DNA of 64,000 nucleotides from Pyrinomonadaceae bacterium (GTDB taxonomy: Bacteria > Acidobacteriota > Blastocatellia > Pyrinomonadales > Pyrinomonadaceae), in assembly GCA_036277115.1 (NCBI GenBank), contig DASUNM010000023.1, positions 1,364,001 through 1,428,000 of the forward strand, given 5' to 3'. Below the pieces are notes generated by a model. It was not told the origin of the DNA and made no database searches. It was given only the letters and a program-made list of their open reading frames with translations. The position numbers and the translations under genes are program-made. The stretch's first letter is position 1. Each line of letters starts with the position of its first letter. This document shows positions 26,340 through 34,604 of this stretch, one piece after another.

Positions 26340-27074
26340 ATGGGCAGACTGCGATTCGCGTGGTCGTGGTTTGTCGCCGGCGCGCTACTACTCTTCGTCG
26401 CCCCGCCGGTGTTGATAATCAGTATTCCGCTAAAGCGACAGGATTGGATTTACTGGTGGGCCAACTGGGGCGCGCGCACGTGGCTGCGCTTGAGCAGCGT
26501 TAAGGTGCAAGTCGCCGGCCGCGACAACCTCGATCCGAATCAGACCTACGTCTTTGTCGCCAACCACCAGTCCTATCTCGACGCGGCGCCGCTGTTCGCC
26601 TGGACCGGACGGCGCATGGGAATGGTCGCGAAAAAGGAATTGCTCAACGCGCCGATCCTTGGTTACGGGATGGGCTTTGTTAACGTGGTGGCGATTGATC
26701 GATCGAACCGCGAGCGCGCAGTCGAGAGCCTGAAGGTAGCAACTGAACGTCTGCGCTCCGGAATTTCATTCGGTGTTTGTCCCGAGGGCACGCGCGCTAA
26801 ACCCGGCGAGATGCTGCCGTTCAAGAAAGGCGCTTTTCACATGGCCGCGCAGGCCGGCGTACCTATCGCGCCAATCGCGCTAAAGAATGCGGACAACTTG
26901 ATGGGCAAAGGAACGGGTGAAGCCTGGCCCGGCACCATCGAAATGGTTTTCCTGCCGCCGGTCGAAACGTCAGGGGTCAAAAGCGACAAAGATCTCGACA
27001 CGCTCGTGCACCAGGTTCAGGACATGATCATGAAAGAGATGGGGATTGACAAGCTGTCGCAGCGAAGAGCTTAG
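26340..27074 (+). CDS. plsC: 1-acyl-sn-glycerol-3-phosphate acyltransferase
   Basis: A 244-residue inner-membrane enzyme acylating lysophosphatidate in phospholipid synthesis. Acyltransferase motif I is VANHQSYLDAAPLF (NHx4D), motif II lies around GFVNVVAIDRSNR, motif III is CPEGTRAKPGEML, and motif IV is VPIAPIALKN. An N-terminal membrane segment (WSWFVAGALLLFVAPPVLII) anchors it. I use the ATG at 26340 (MGRLRFAWSW). In-frame ATGs at 26241 and 26253 would overlap the divergent peptidase gene and add a polar 30-residue tail. No clear Shine-Dalgarno is seen for any of them. Confidence 0.93.
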   Translation: MGRLRFAWSWFVAGALLLFVAPPVLIISIPLKRQDWIYWWANWGARTWLRLSSVKVQVAGRDNLDPNQTYVFVANHQSYLDAAPLFAWTGRRMGMVAKKELLNAPILGYGMGFVNVVAIDRSNRERAVESLKVATERLRSGISFGVCPEGTRAKPGEMLPFKKGAFHMAAQAGVPIAPIALKNADNLMGKGTGEAWPGTIEMVFLPPVETSGVKSDKDLDTLVHQVQDMIMKEMGIDKLSQRRA

Positions 27075-27145
27075 TGTCAGAAGCGGACCGTCAGGGAGGT
27101 CCCGACGCGTCGCGATTGCTCACGCGCGGGCTTCTGAAACGGACC

Positions 27146-28288
27146 TCACTCTTCAACAAAATTGTAAGTCAGGATTCCGGTGATCTTCACTGCCGAACCG
27201 CCTATTAAAGTCGGATTGAAACGAGCCTGCCGCGCGGCTTCAATCGCCGCCAGCCAAAGTTGCTTTGGTCCGGACACGATGTCGGCCGACAGTACTTTGC
27301 CTGTCTCAGCCACAATCACCCGCACCTTGACCTGACCTGTAACTTTGGCCTTGCGCGCTTCGCCGGGATAAATCGGCTTTGGTAAATCGACCGCTTTGTC
27401 GTTGAGCTCGCCGGATTCGACGGGGCCGACGGGTCGCGCTCGATTGTCGGTTTTTTGGTTCTCCGGAGTCTCCGGCTTTACCTCTTCCAGTTCGGTAATC
27501 GTTACCTGACCGCGGCCAACCTTGTAGTCCGTATATTTAACCTGCATGCGAATGCGCATGCTTTGGCCGTCGTCGAAAATCAGATCGTCGTCGGCGTAGG
27601 CGTAGGTGGGAAACCAATATCTTCCGTCAATCTGTTCGCGAAAAGTCTCGACGACGGGAAACTTGTTAATCTTTGTCTCGGGAATCGCCTTCCCTTTTGA
27701 TTTCACGATCTGCAGATCCTGATCGTCCACCCAAATACGACCGATGAAGAATCTCTCCTTCGTTTTCTTTGGATCAGGCGTCACCTTCGGCGCGACGTCA
27801 AACACGTAGAGATCGAGTTCGTCAATGCGCTCCTTACCAACATACTTAAGGTTGTACAAACCAATTCTCGCGCCCTCGAGCGCAAACGGGTTAACGCCGC
27901 CCAGGTCTTCTAAATCCTCATTCGTAACGCCGGGGAAGGTGGGCATCGGGAAAAAGTTAATCTTCTCGTAGCGGTTGCCCTGATCATCGAACGTGAAATC
28001 TGACACACGCCGGTACTCGCCAGACACCTGCCCGCCCATCCCGATCACCTGGACCAGCGCATCGCGCTTGAAAGCGTAACTGTTCAGGGCGCGCCGGAAC
28101 TCACTTTCCTTCGCCGTGAACTTGGCGATGATGTTATCGATCTGGGCTTGCGTGAGCGAAGGCGAAATCGCGGCCGTTTCGGTCTTTGGCGCAGCCGAGG
28201 ACTGCTGGGCACTCGCGAGTGGGGACGCCAAGAAAATCAGAAACGCGCCTAATGAAATTAACTTCCAGACGTTAAGGGTTCGGCTCAT
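27146..28288 (-). CDS. Secreted TonB C-terminal-domain protein
   Basis: 380 residues with a signal peptide (LISLGAFLIFLASPLASAQ). Residues 40-270 form a beta-rich domain (YEKINFFPMPTFPG, RFFIGRIWVDDQDLQIVKSKG, GRYWFPTYAYADDDLIF) reminiscent of outer-membrane lipoprotein-carrier folds. The last 90 residues are a TonB_C-type domain (YPGEARKAKVTGQVKVRVIVAETGKVLSADIVSG...AARQARFNPT). Unlike true TonB it has no N-terminal membrane anchor beyond the signal peptide, so it is probably not an energy transducer. Such fusions are frequent in Acidobacteriota. Convergent with plsC. Confidence 0.8.
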   Translation of the reverse strand: MSRTLNVWKLISLGAFLIFLASPLASAQQSSAAPKTETAAISPSLTQAQIDNIIAKFTAKESEFRRALNSYAFKRDALVQVIGMGGQVSGEYRRVSDFTFDDQGNRYEKINFFPMPTFPGVTNEDLEDLGGVNPFALEGARIGLYNLKYVGKERIDELDLYVFDVAPKVTPDPKKTKERFFIGRIWVDDQDLQIVKSKGKAIPETKINKFPVVETFREQIDGRYWFPTYAYADDDLIFDDGQSMRIRMQVKYTDYKVGRGQVTITELEEVKPETPENQKTDNRARPVGPVESGELNDKAVDLPKPIYPGEARKAKVTGQVKVRVIVAETGKVLSADIVSGPKQLWLAAIEAARQARFNPTLIGGSAVKITGILTYNFVEE

Positions 28289-28506
28289 ATCGAATTATTC
28301 CAGTTGATGAATGGGTCACAAAACGGCCAGATTATACCGCCGCAGTGTCTTACTTCCGCAATTCTCTCAGATGTCTAAGCATCTGGAGTTGTTGCCCACG
28401 GCCGCGTGTTTTGCGATTCGCGCTCGCCCACAATTCGGGCTAAGATGGGTGGTTTGCGGATGCGCTCAGATTCCCGACCGTGAGCCCCGCGTATGTTTTT
28501 CGAACC

Positions 28507-31434
28507 ATGACCCACGAAGCCATTGAAGTTCGCGGCGCCCGCGTAAACAACCTTAAAAACATCTCGTTTTCGATCCCGATTAACCAGCTGACGGTAGTCA
28601 CGGGCGTCAGCGGGTCAGGCAAATCCTCCCTGGCGTTCGACACGATTTACGCCGAGGGGCAACGCCGTTATGTGGAGTCGCTCTCGGCTTATGCGCGCCA
28701 GTTTCTCGAGCGGATGGACAAGCCGGACGTGGATGAAGTCCGCGGCATTGCGCCGGCCATCGCTATTCGGCAAAAGAACTCAACGCGGAATCCACGTTCG
28801 ACGGTAGGGACGCAGACTGAGATTTACGACTACCTGCGACTTTTGTTCGCGCGTGTTGGGACGACAATTTGCCGCGTGTGCGGACGCGAAGTCCATCGCG
28901 ACTCGCCCGAATCAGCAGCCGGCGAAACACTCGCGCAACTGACGGAAGGCTCACGGTTCCACGTTTTGTTTCCGGCGGACGCGGGATTGTCCGTTGAGCT
29001 GAACGGCAATGGCGCGAAACCTCCCACGGTAAAACGAGGAACGAACGGTTCGAAGCCAAAACTCACTCGTCAGATGGTCACAGCGCACGTGATGAGTCTG
29101 ATGCAGCGCGGCTTCACGCGCCTGATGCATGAAGGTAAGCAGATCGACTTAGCGTCACCGGATGATTACAAACTCGATCACTTCGAGAATGTTTACGTGC
29201 TGGTGGATCGACTGGCGGCGCGCGAGGACGTTCGCCAGCGGCTGGTTGATTCGCTGGAGACTTGCTTTCGCGAGGGTCATGGCCAGGCAATGATTGAGTT
29301 GGCAGAAGGTACGCAGGCAGGTACGCACGCCTCCGGCGTGCTCTCTGATAAGCGTGCCGGAGGCACACGTACCGCTACCCGGCTTCGCTTCTCGGAAGGT
29401 TTCGAATGCAAATACGATCGTATCGCCTACCCGACTCCTGAGCCGCGGTTGTTCAGCTTTAACAATCCGTTTGGCGCGTGCCCTACGTGCCAGGGCTTTG
29501 GCAATACGATCGGCCTCGATCTCGATCTCGTGATTCCCAATCCCGGCCTCACGCTCGCCGAAGGCGCGATTGAGCCGTGGACGAAGCCTCAATACGAATG
29601 GTTTACGAAAGAGCTGCGTCACTTCTGTAAGTCGGAACGCATTCCGACGAACGTCGCGTTTAATCAACTAACTCGCCCACAACGGAACGCCATCATCAAC
29701 GGCAAAGGCGACTGGGAAGGCGTGCGCGGATTTTTTGATTGGCTGGAAACGAAGAAATATAAGCTGCACGTGCGCGTCTTTCTTTCGAAGTATCGTGGTT
29801 ATACGGTTTGCCCGGATTGTGAAGGCGGACGGCTGCGGCAGGAAGCGCGTGACGTGCGTGTCGGAGCACGGACTTTGCCCGAGGTTTGCACGCTTTCGAT
29901 CAAAGATGCGTCGGCATTCTTTGAAGCACTCGAACTTCCAGATGAACAGTCGGCCGTATCCGATCGTGTTTTGTTTGAGATTCGCCGGCGGCTCAAGTTT
30001 CTGGTCGATGTCGGTTTGGATTACCTGACGCTGAATCGACTCGCTTCAACATTGTCGGGCGGCGAAGCGCAGCGAATCCAATTGGCGACGAATTTGGGCT
30101 CGTCTCTCGTCGGCGCGTTGTATGTACTCGACGAGCCGTCGATCGGTCTGCATCCGCGCGACAACGATCGTCTGATTCGGCTGCTTCACAATCTGCGCGA
30201 TATCGGCAACACCGTGCTGGTGGTGGAGCACGACGAAGAGATGATGCGCTCAGCCGATCACCTGCTCGATATTGGTCCGGCGGCGGGAGAACTGGGCGGG
30301 CACTTGATCTACGAAGGGGATTTCGCCGGTCTGATGGAAAGTCCGCAGTCGCTGACGGCGCGTTATCTTCGCGGCGATGCGGAAATCAAAGAACCCAAAC
30401 ACCGGCGGCCGCTTAAAGTAAAGCAACTGAATGTTCGCGGCGCAAGCGAACACAATCTGAAGAACATCAAGGTCGACATTCCCCTCGACATGCTGGTGTG
30501 CATCACCGGCGTCAGCGGGTCGGGCAAATCGACCCTCGTGCACGATTGCATCTATGCCGGGCTGAAAAAGCAGCGCGGCGATTGGCAGGGCCACGTCGGC
30601 GCATTTCACAAGCTTGAGGGCGGGCAATACATCGAGGAAGTGATTCTCGTAGATCAATCTCCGATTGGCCGCACGCCGCGTTCGAATCCGGTCACTTACA
30701 TTAAGGTCTATGACGCGATCCGCGAGACATTCGCGAACACCCGCGAGGCGCAAGCGCGCGGGCTTGAGCCGTCGCACTTCTCGTTCAACGTTCCCGGCGG
30801 CCGTTGCGAAGTTTGTCAGGGCGACGGCACTGTCACCGTCGAGATGCAGTTCCTCGCCGACGTTGAACTCGTCTGCGAAGAATGCAAAGGCACGCGCTTC
30901 AAGCAGCAGGTTCTCGATGTGCGCTATCGCGGCAAGAACATTCACGAAGTGCTGAATCTGACTGTCCGCGAAGCGATTGCTTTTTTCCGCGACGTCACGA
31001 AGATTACGAACCGCCTGCGTGTGCTTGATGAGGTAGGCCTGGGTTATTTGCGACTCGGTCAATCAGCGACCACTTTGTCCGGCGGTGAGGCTCAGCGCGT
31101 GAAACTCGCGGCGCATCTTTCGAAACGCGCCGGCGCGCGGGCGCTTTATATCTTTGATGAACCGACCACCGGTCTTCACTTCGACGACATCAACAAACTG
31201 TTGACAGCGTTTCGAGCGCTAATCGAAGCCGGCGGCTCGCTGCTCGTCATCGAACACAATCTCGACGTGATCAAGACGGCTGACTACATCATTGATTTGG
31301 GACCGGAAGGTGGCGAAGCGGGTGGTCACGTCGTGGCCACGGGAACGCCGGAACAGATCATGAAGGCGAAGGGTTCGCATACCGGTAGATATTTGAAGGC
31401 TCATCTCACGAAATCGAATGGTCATGGGAAGTAA
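28507..31434 (+). CDS. uvrA: Excinuclease ABC subunit A, with an in-frame repeat insertion
   Basis: A 975-residue damage-recognition ATPase of nucleotide excision repair. Two ABC modules: Walker [15 protein letters not shown] and [14 protein letters not shown], signature [12 protein letters not shown] and [12 protein letters not shown], Walker [16 protein letters not shown] and [15 protein letters not shown]. The second zinc finger is complete (CEVCQGDG...CEECKGTRF). In the first finger one Cys is replaced (FECKYD before ACPTCQGFG). Residues about 272-289 are encoded exactly by a 54-bp two-armed repeat (29320-29373). A second spacer (about 160-190) is rich in Gly/Asn/Lys. I start at the ATG at 28507 ([17 protein letters not shown]), which matches the family. 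Confidence 0.97.
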   Translation: MTHEAIEVRGARVNNLKNISFSIPINQLTVVTGVSGSGKSSLAFDTIYAEGQRRYVESLSAYARQFLERMDKPDVDEVRGIAPAIAIRQKNSTRNPRSTVGTQTEIYDYLRLLFARVGTTICRVCGREVHRDSPESAAGETLAQLTEGSRFHVLFPADAGLSVELNGNGAKPPTVKRGTNGSKPKLTRQMVTAHVMSLMQRGFTRLMHEGKQIDLASPDDYKLDHFENVYVLVDRLAAREDVRQRLVDSLETCFREGHGQAMIELAEGTQAGTHASGVLSDKRAGGTRTATRLRFSEGFECKYDRIAYPTPEPRLFSFNNPFGACPTCQGFGNTIGLDLDLVIPNPGLTLAEGAIEPWTKPQYEWFTKELRHFCKSERIPTNVAFNQLTRPQRNAIINGKGDWEGVRGFFDWLETKKYKLHVRVFLSKYRGYTVCPDCEGGRLRQEARDVRVGARTLPEVCTLSIKDASAFFEALELPDEQSAVSDRVLFEIRRRLKFLVDVGLDYLTLNRLASTLSGGEAQRIQLATNLGSSLVGALYVLDEPSIGLHPRDNDRLIRLLHNLRDIGNTVLVVEHDEEMMRSADHLLDIGPAAGELGGHLIYEGDFAGLMESPQSLTARYLRGDAEIKEPKHRRPLKVKQLNVRGASEHNLKNIKVDIPLDMLVCITGVSGSGKSTLVHDCIYAGLKKQRGDWQGHVGAFHKLEGGQYIEEVILVDQSPIGRTPRSNPVTYIKVYDAIRETFANTREAQARGLEPSHFSFNVPGGRCEVCQGDGTVTVEMQFLADVELVCEECKGTRFKQQVLDVRYRGKNIHEVLNLTVREAIAFFRDVTKITNRLRVLDEVGLGYLRLGQSATTLSGGEAQRVKLAAHLSKRAGARALYIFDEPTTGLHFDDINKLLTAFRALIEAGGSLLVIEHNLDVIKTADYIIDLGPEGGEAGGHVVATGTPEQIMKAKGSHTGRYLKAHLTKSNGHGK
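29320..29373. repeat. Two-armed palindromic repeat (family B) in frame inside uvrA
   Basis: Arms GGTACGCACGCCTCCGGC and GCCGGAGGCACACGTACC lie in opposite orientation around CTCTCTGATAAG. Length is exactly 54 bases and it starts on a codon boundary, adding 18 residues. Family members lie at 50609 and 57288, both intergenic. Confidence 0.88.
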
Positions 31435-31708
31435 GCAATGGTCACCGGCTCTGATGCGCTTCAGTGCGACGCGATTTAGTAATCAGCACTCAGGTCATCG
31501 CTCCGTCAGGAGCGAGATGTTTATAGAACCCCATTTCCCAAACAACGATTAAGCTCCGTCAGGAGCGACATAACATGTCGCTCCTGACGGAGCTTGGAAT
31601 TCTCTAAGGACCTCCTGGCTATAAACATTTCGCCCCTGACGGGGCGATTAGTTCCGCGCCAGGAATCCGATTGGCCGTCCCCAGCGAGAGATGGACGCAG
31701 CCAGCCAA
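31435..31708. repeat. Intergenic region holding a family F two-armed repeat (31499-31646)
   Basis: Left arm: CGCTCC-GTCA-GGAGCG then AGATGTTTATAGAACC. Centre: a perfect 21-bp palindrome at 31551-31595 with loop AAC. Right arm: CTATAAACATTT then CGCCCC-TGAC-GGGGCG. The two outer stems differ by a T-A to C-G compensated pair. No gene is seen. The long central stem could end uvrA transcription, although no T-run follows. Confidence 0.85.
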
Positions 31709-32257
31709 CTACTCAAAGCTGGCGAGGGCCTCTTGCTCGCTCTTGAACGTTATCGACGAAATAAGAACTCCTCCAACCGTTGATGTTGATTCGGATCTCC
31801 AGGCCTGCTCCAATTGCGCTTGCACTTTGCTTGAGGGGCTACACAGTTTCAACTGGCTTCCGTCTTTATGAACTGACCCCAACGTGGAAACCATCTGTTC
31901 GGCCTCGCTCGCGTCAATCGAACTGACTTTCGCAAGATTCAAAAGAATCTTCTTGTCACCGTTCCTGACCTTTCGACTAATAGCGTTGCGCAACACAGCG
32001 CCGCCCTCTCGCGAACTAATCGTGCCAGCCAAATCGAGAATTACTATGTCTCGCACTCGCCGCTCCGAGATTCTCAAATCGGGAGGGCGTTGCGGGGGCG
32101 GGTTCCTCGGCGGTGGGTTTCGGATCGGCGGCGGGAGTTTTCGCATCGGCGGCAATTTGCCCGTGCCGCCCTGACCGAGAGCGAGCAGGCAGAAGGCGGT
32201 AGGCAGTAAGCAGCCCGCCAGGAGAATTCGCATTTGAAGCTTGCCGATTCGCATCAC
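31709..32257 (-). CDS. Secreted STAS-domain protein
   Basis: 182 residues. A signal-like N-terminus (RILLAGCLLPTAFCLLALGQ) is followed by a Pro/Arg/Asn-rich segment (about 35-60). A STAS domain follows: DLRISERRVRDIVILDLAGTISSREGGAVLRNAI, KILLNLAKVSSIDASEAEQMV, and GSQLKLCSPSSKVQAQLEQA. STAS proteins of the anti-anti-sigma type are normally cytoplasmic. Export would be odd, unless the N-terminus is only an anchor or the start lies further in. The phosphorylatable Ser position reads DAS. The signal core is encoded by a heptamer array. It directly follows the kinase gene upstream with 3 bases between, so the two are an operon. Confidence 0.78.
   Translation of the reverse strand: MMRIGKLQMRILLAGCLLPTAFCLLALGQGGTGKLPPMRKLPPPIRNPPPRNPPPQRPPDLRISERRVRDIVILDLAGTISSREGGAVLRNAISRKVRNGDKKILLNLAKVSSIDASEAEQMVSTLGSVHKDGSQLKLCSPSSKVQAQLEQAWRSESTSTVGGVLISSITFKSEQEALASFE
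32185..32212. repeat. Degenerate 7-bp-period array inside the STAS gene
   Basis: GCAGGCA, GAAGGCG, GTAGGCA, GTAAGCA on the plus strand. On the minus strand this encodes CLLPTAFCLL, the core of the predicted signal peptide. Confidence 0.75.
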
Positions 32258-32260
32258 GAA

Positions 32261-34225
32261 CTAATCCTCGTTAGTACTAGTCAAATCTTTCGCCAATCGA
32301 AATCCTGTCTGATCGTAGGTCGGCGCTTTCCGTGCCGGCCAACCCGCGCGATACGTAGTTGTCGCGTAATCCTTCGTCGATATGTAGCAGCCGCCGCGAA
32401 TCACCTTTAGATCGCTGGCCGGGGCGACGCCCGGCAGTCCGCGACCCGGATAAGCTTTAAAGTCGGTGGCGGTCCACTCCCAGGCGTTGCCCACCATGTC
32501 ATTAGTACCGAACTGTGATGCGCCTTTGTACGAACCAACCTCGACGACCGTTTGCTGCGCGCCGTGAGCGTTCGCCGCGCCGTCCTTCCAGTCGTTCCCC
32601 CAGGGGTACAGGAAGCCTTTGGTGCCGCGCGCCGCGAATTCCCATTCTTCTTCGGTCGGTAAACGCTTACCGGCCCATCGCGCATATTCGCTCGCGTCGG
32701 CCCATGACACGCCCATAACCGGTTTACGCGCATCACCCGCAGCGAATGAGCCGTTCTTCCAAATCGACGGAGCTTTATGGCCGGTCGCCTTCACAAATTT
32801 CAAGTACTCTTCGTTCGTCACTTCATTCACATCGATGTAGAACGGGTTAACGGTGACGGGGTGCGGAGGCCGTTCCGCGTCGTCGCCTGCATCGCGGCCC
32901 ATCGTGAACGCACCGCTGGGAACATAGACCATTCCTTCGGGAGCCGGCATGCCCGTACGTCCCGAAATACTGTTTGTCGATTGGTTACCGGCGACTTGAC
33001 TCGCAGTAATTGAATCTGATGTTTGCACTCCTCTGTTCTTCGTCAGCCAGAAGACCAGGCCGATAACGATAAGAACGGCCGCACTGGCCGCGACGATCCC
33101 GAACAGGCGTTTGCGGGTGCGCGTGTGCAGTGGACTTGTATCTCCGCCATCTCTTCCCGTGGTCATTTCATCGAGCGAACGGTCACGCACCGTCGTGGCG
33201 GCGGGCTTGCGTGCGCCGGCGTCGGGCGGAGCTAACGTGGCCGGAAGGTCGTCGCCCGCACTTATCGCGCCGCTTGCGACACGCGCTGCGGAGCTACTAT
33301 GGAGCAACGCTGCAACCAATTGTTCTGAAGACTCGGCCGCGTCGGACGCTGACGGGGGCGCGTCCCGAGCCGTTTCAACTGACTCAGGTTGCGCGAAATC
33401 AGTGGCGCTCAAGAGCGCCCACATCGCTTCAGCACTCGCGGGTCGATGCTTACGATTAAGCGCCAACCCGTTTTGGACCACCGACGCGATGTGGACAGAA
33501 ACCGCCGGATTGAGATCGCGAACCGGCTTCAGCGGATCTGCCTGTCCTTCTTCGAGCGCGTGGTAACGCGCCGGAGCATCAACCGGGGCCGTGCCTGTAA
33601 GCAGGTGATATAGAGTTGCCGCCGCCGAATAGATATCGCTGCGAGCATCGGTGCCGACGCCGTGAATCTGCTCGAGCGAAGCGTAAATCGGCGTATAGCC
33701 CCGCACGCTTTGACTGTTTCCCGCCGTGGCCATCTGGCCCACCGAGCCTTTCGCCAATCCAAAGTCGAGCAAAAAAATCTCGCCCTTTCTGGTGAGTTTC
33801 AGGTTCGCCGGTTTGATGTCGCGGTGCAGTATCGGCGGGCGTTGGTCATGGAGGTACGCCAACACGCTCAGCAACTCTTCCGCCCAGCGCAGAACCTGTG
33901 TCTCGGGGAATCCGCTCCCGCGCAACTCCAGTAACTCGGCGAGATCATGACCGGGAATGAACTCCATCACAAGAAAGTGGCTATCATCTTCCGTGAAGTA
34001 GTCCATCACCTTGGGCAGTGCGGGATGTCGCAGGTTCGCCAGCAACGCAGCCTCCCGCTCGAAGGCGGAACCAGCGTGGGTGTCCCGCGTCGTGTCCGTC
34101 TGTTTCAGCGCCACCAGACAGTTCACACGCTGATCAATCACCTCATAGACAGTGCCCATGCCGCCGTGCCCAAGTTCACGCACGATCCGGTAGCGGTTCT
34201 GAAGGATTGTGTTAGGAGTTAGCAC
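32261..34225 (-). CDS. Ser/Thr protein kinase with C-terminal FGE-like (SUMF1) domain
   Basis: A 654-residue membrane receptor-type kinase. Kinase domain 10-275: GHGGMGTVYEV (Gly loop), VALKQ (Lys), ILHRDIKPANLKLT (catalytic loop), LLDFGLAKG, and an activation segment ending in SLEQIHGVGTDARSDIYS. A disordered stretch follows, then one membrane helix (FGIVAASAAVLIVIGLVFWL, about 390-410). Residues 440-654 form an extracytoplasmic formylglycine-generating-enzyme-like domain: MVYVPSGAFTMGRDAGDDAERPPHPV, RLPTEEEWEFAARG, MVGNAWEWTATDF, VIRGGCYIST, GFRLA. The FGE domain here is probably a sensor. It is paired with a close relative 380 bases upstream and runs into the STAS gene. Confidence 0.92.
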   Translation of the reverse strand: MLTPNTILQNRYRIVRELGHGGMGTVYEVIDQRVNCLVALKQTDTTRDTHAGSAFEREAALLANLRHPALPKVMDYFTEDDSHFLVMEFIPGHDLAELLELRGSGFPETQVLRWAEELLSVLAYLHDQRPPILHRDIKPANLKLTRKGEIFLLDFGLAKGSVGQMATAGNSQSVRGYTPIYASLEQIHGVGTDARSDIYSAAATLYHLLTGTAPVDAPARYHALEEGQADPLKPVRDLNPAVSVHIASVVQNGLALNRKHRPASAEAMWALLSATDFAQPESVETARDAPPSASDAAESSEQLVAALLHSSSAARVASGAISAGDDLPATLAPPDAGARKPAATTVRDRSLDEMTTGRDGGDTSPLHTRTRKRLFGIVAASAAVLIVIGLVFWLTKNRGVQTSDSITASQVAGNQSTNSISGRTGMPAPEGMVYVPSGAFTMGRDAGDDAERPPHPVTVNPFYIDVNEVTNEEYLKFVKATGHKAPSIWKNGSFAAGDARKPVMGVSWADASEYARWAGKRLPTEEEWEFAARGTKGFLYPWGNDWKDGAANAHGAQQTVVEVGSYKGASQFGTNDMVGNAWEWTATDFKAYPGRGLPGVAPASDLKVIRGGCYISTKDYATTTYRAGWPARKAPTYDQTGFRLAKDLTSTNED

Positions 34226-34604
34226 GCCTAACTAAGCCTGACTGCCGTGTTGTCGACCCGCGAGGCACGGGCCGAATAGTTTGGGCGAAACTTTAGCTTA
34301 CTCTGACAAAACGCACCAGAGTTTAACGTCACGACTAATCGCCTGCGAGGATGCCAGGTCTTCATGTAAAGACGGCCATTGCCGACGCCCTAATCATGCG
34401 CAGGGAGGTCTTTCTTCACGCCGCACTCAACGCTTGGTCGCCGTATTCGGGTCGAAAGAAAAGACACTCACCGTCCAGTAGTGTTGTTCAGGACTTCCCG
34501 TAAGCGCCGGGTTATTTATTCGGCCCAGGACTGCGAAGCTGCTGGCCCGTATGATCAAAGCTGAAGCCAATTAAGCGTTCATTCGAACGATTGGAGAACT
34601 TCAA
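34226..34604. other. Intergenic region between two kinase genes, no gene seen
   Basis: 379 bases with no convincing reading frame, RNA fold or repeat copy. A 66-codon plus-strand frame at 34281 has no recognisable features. The promoter of the downstream kinase-STAS pair on the minus strand should lie here. Confidence 0.5.

Noticed and set aside
34281-34481. 66-codon plus-strand frame between the kinase genes
   Set aside because: No Shine-Dalgarno, no motif, and mixed composition; not supported as a gene.
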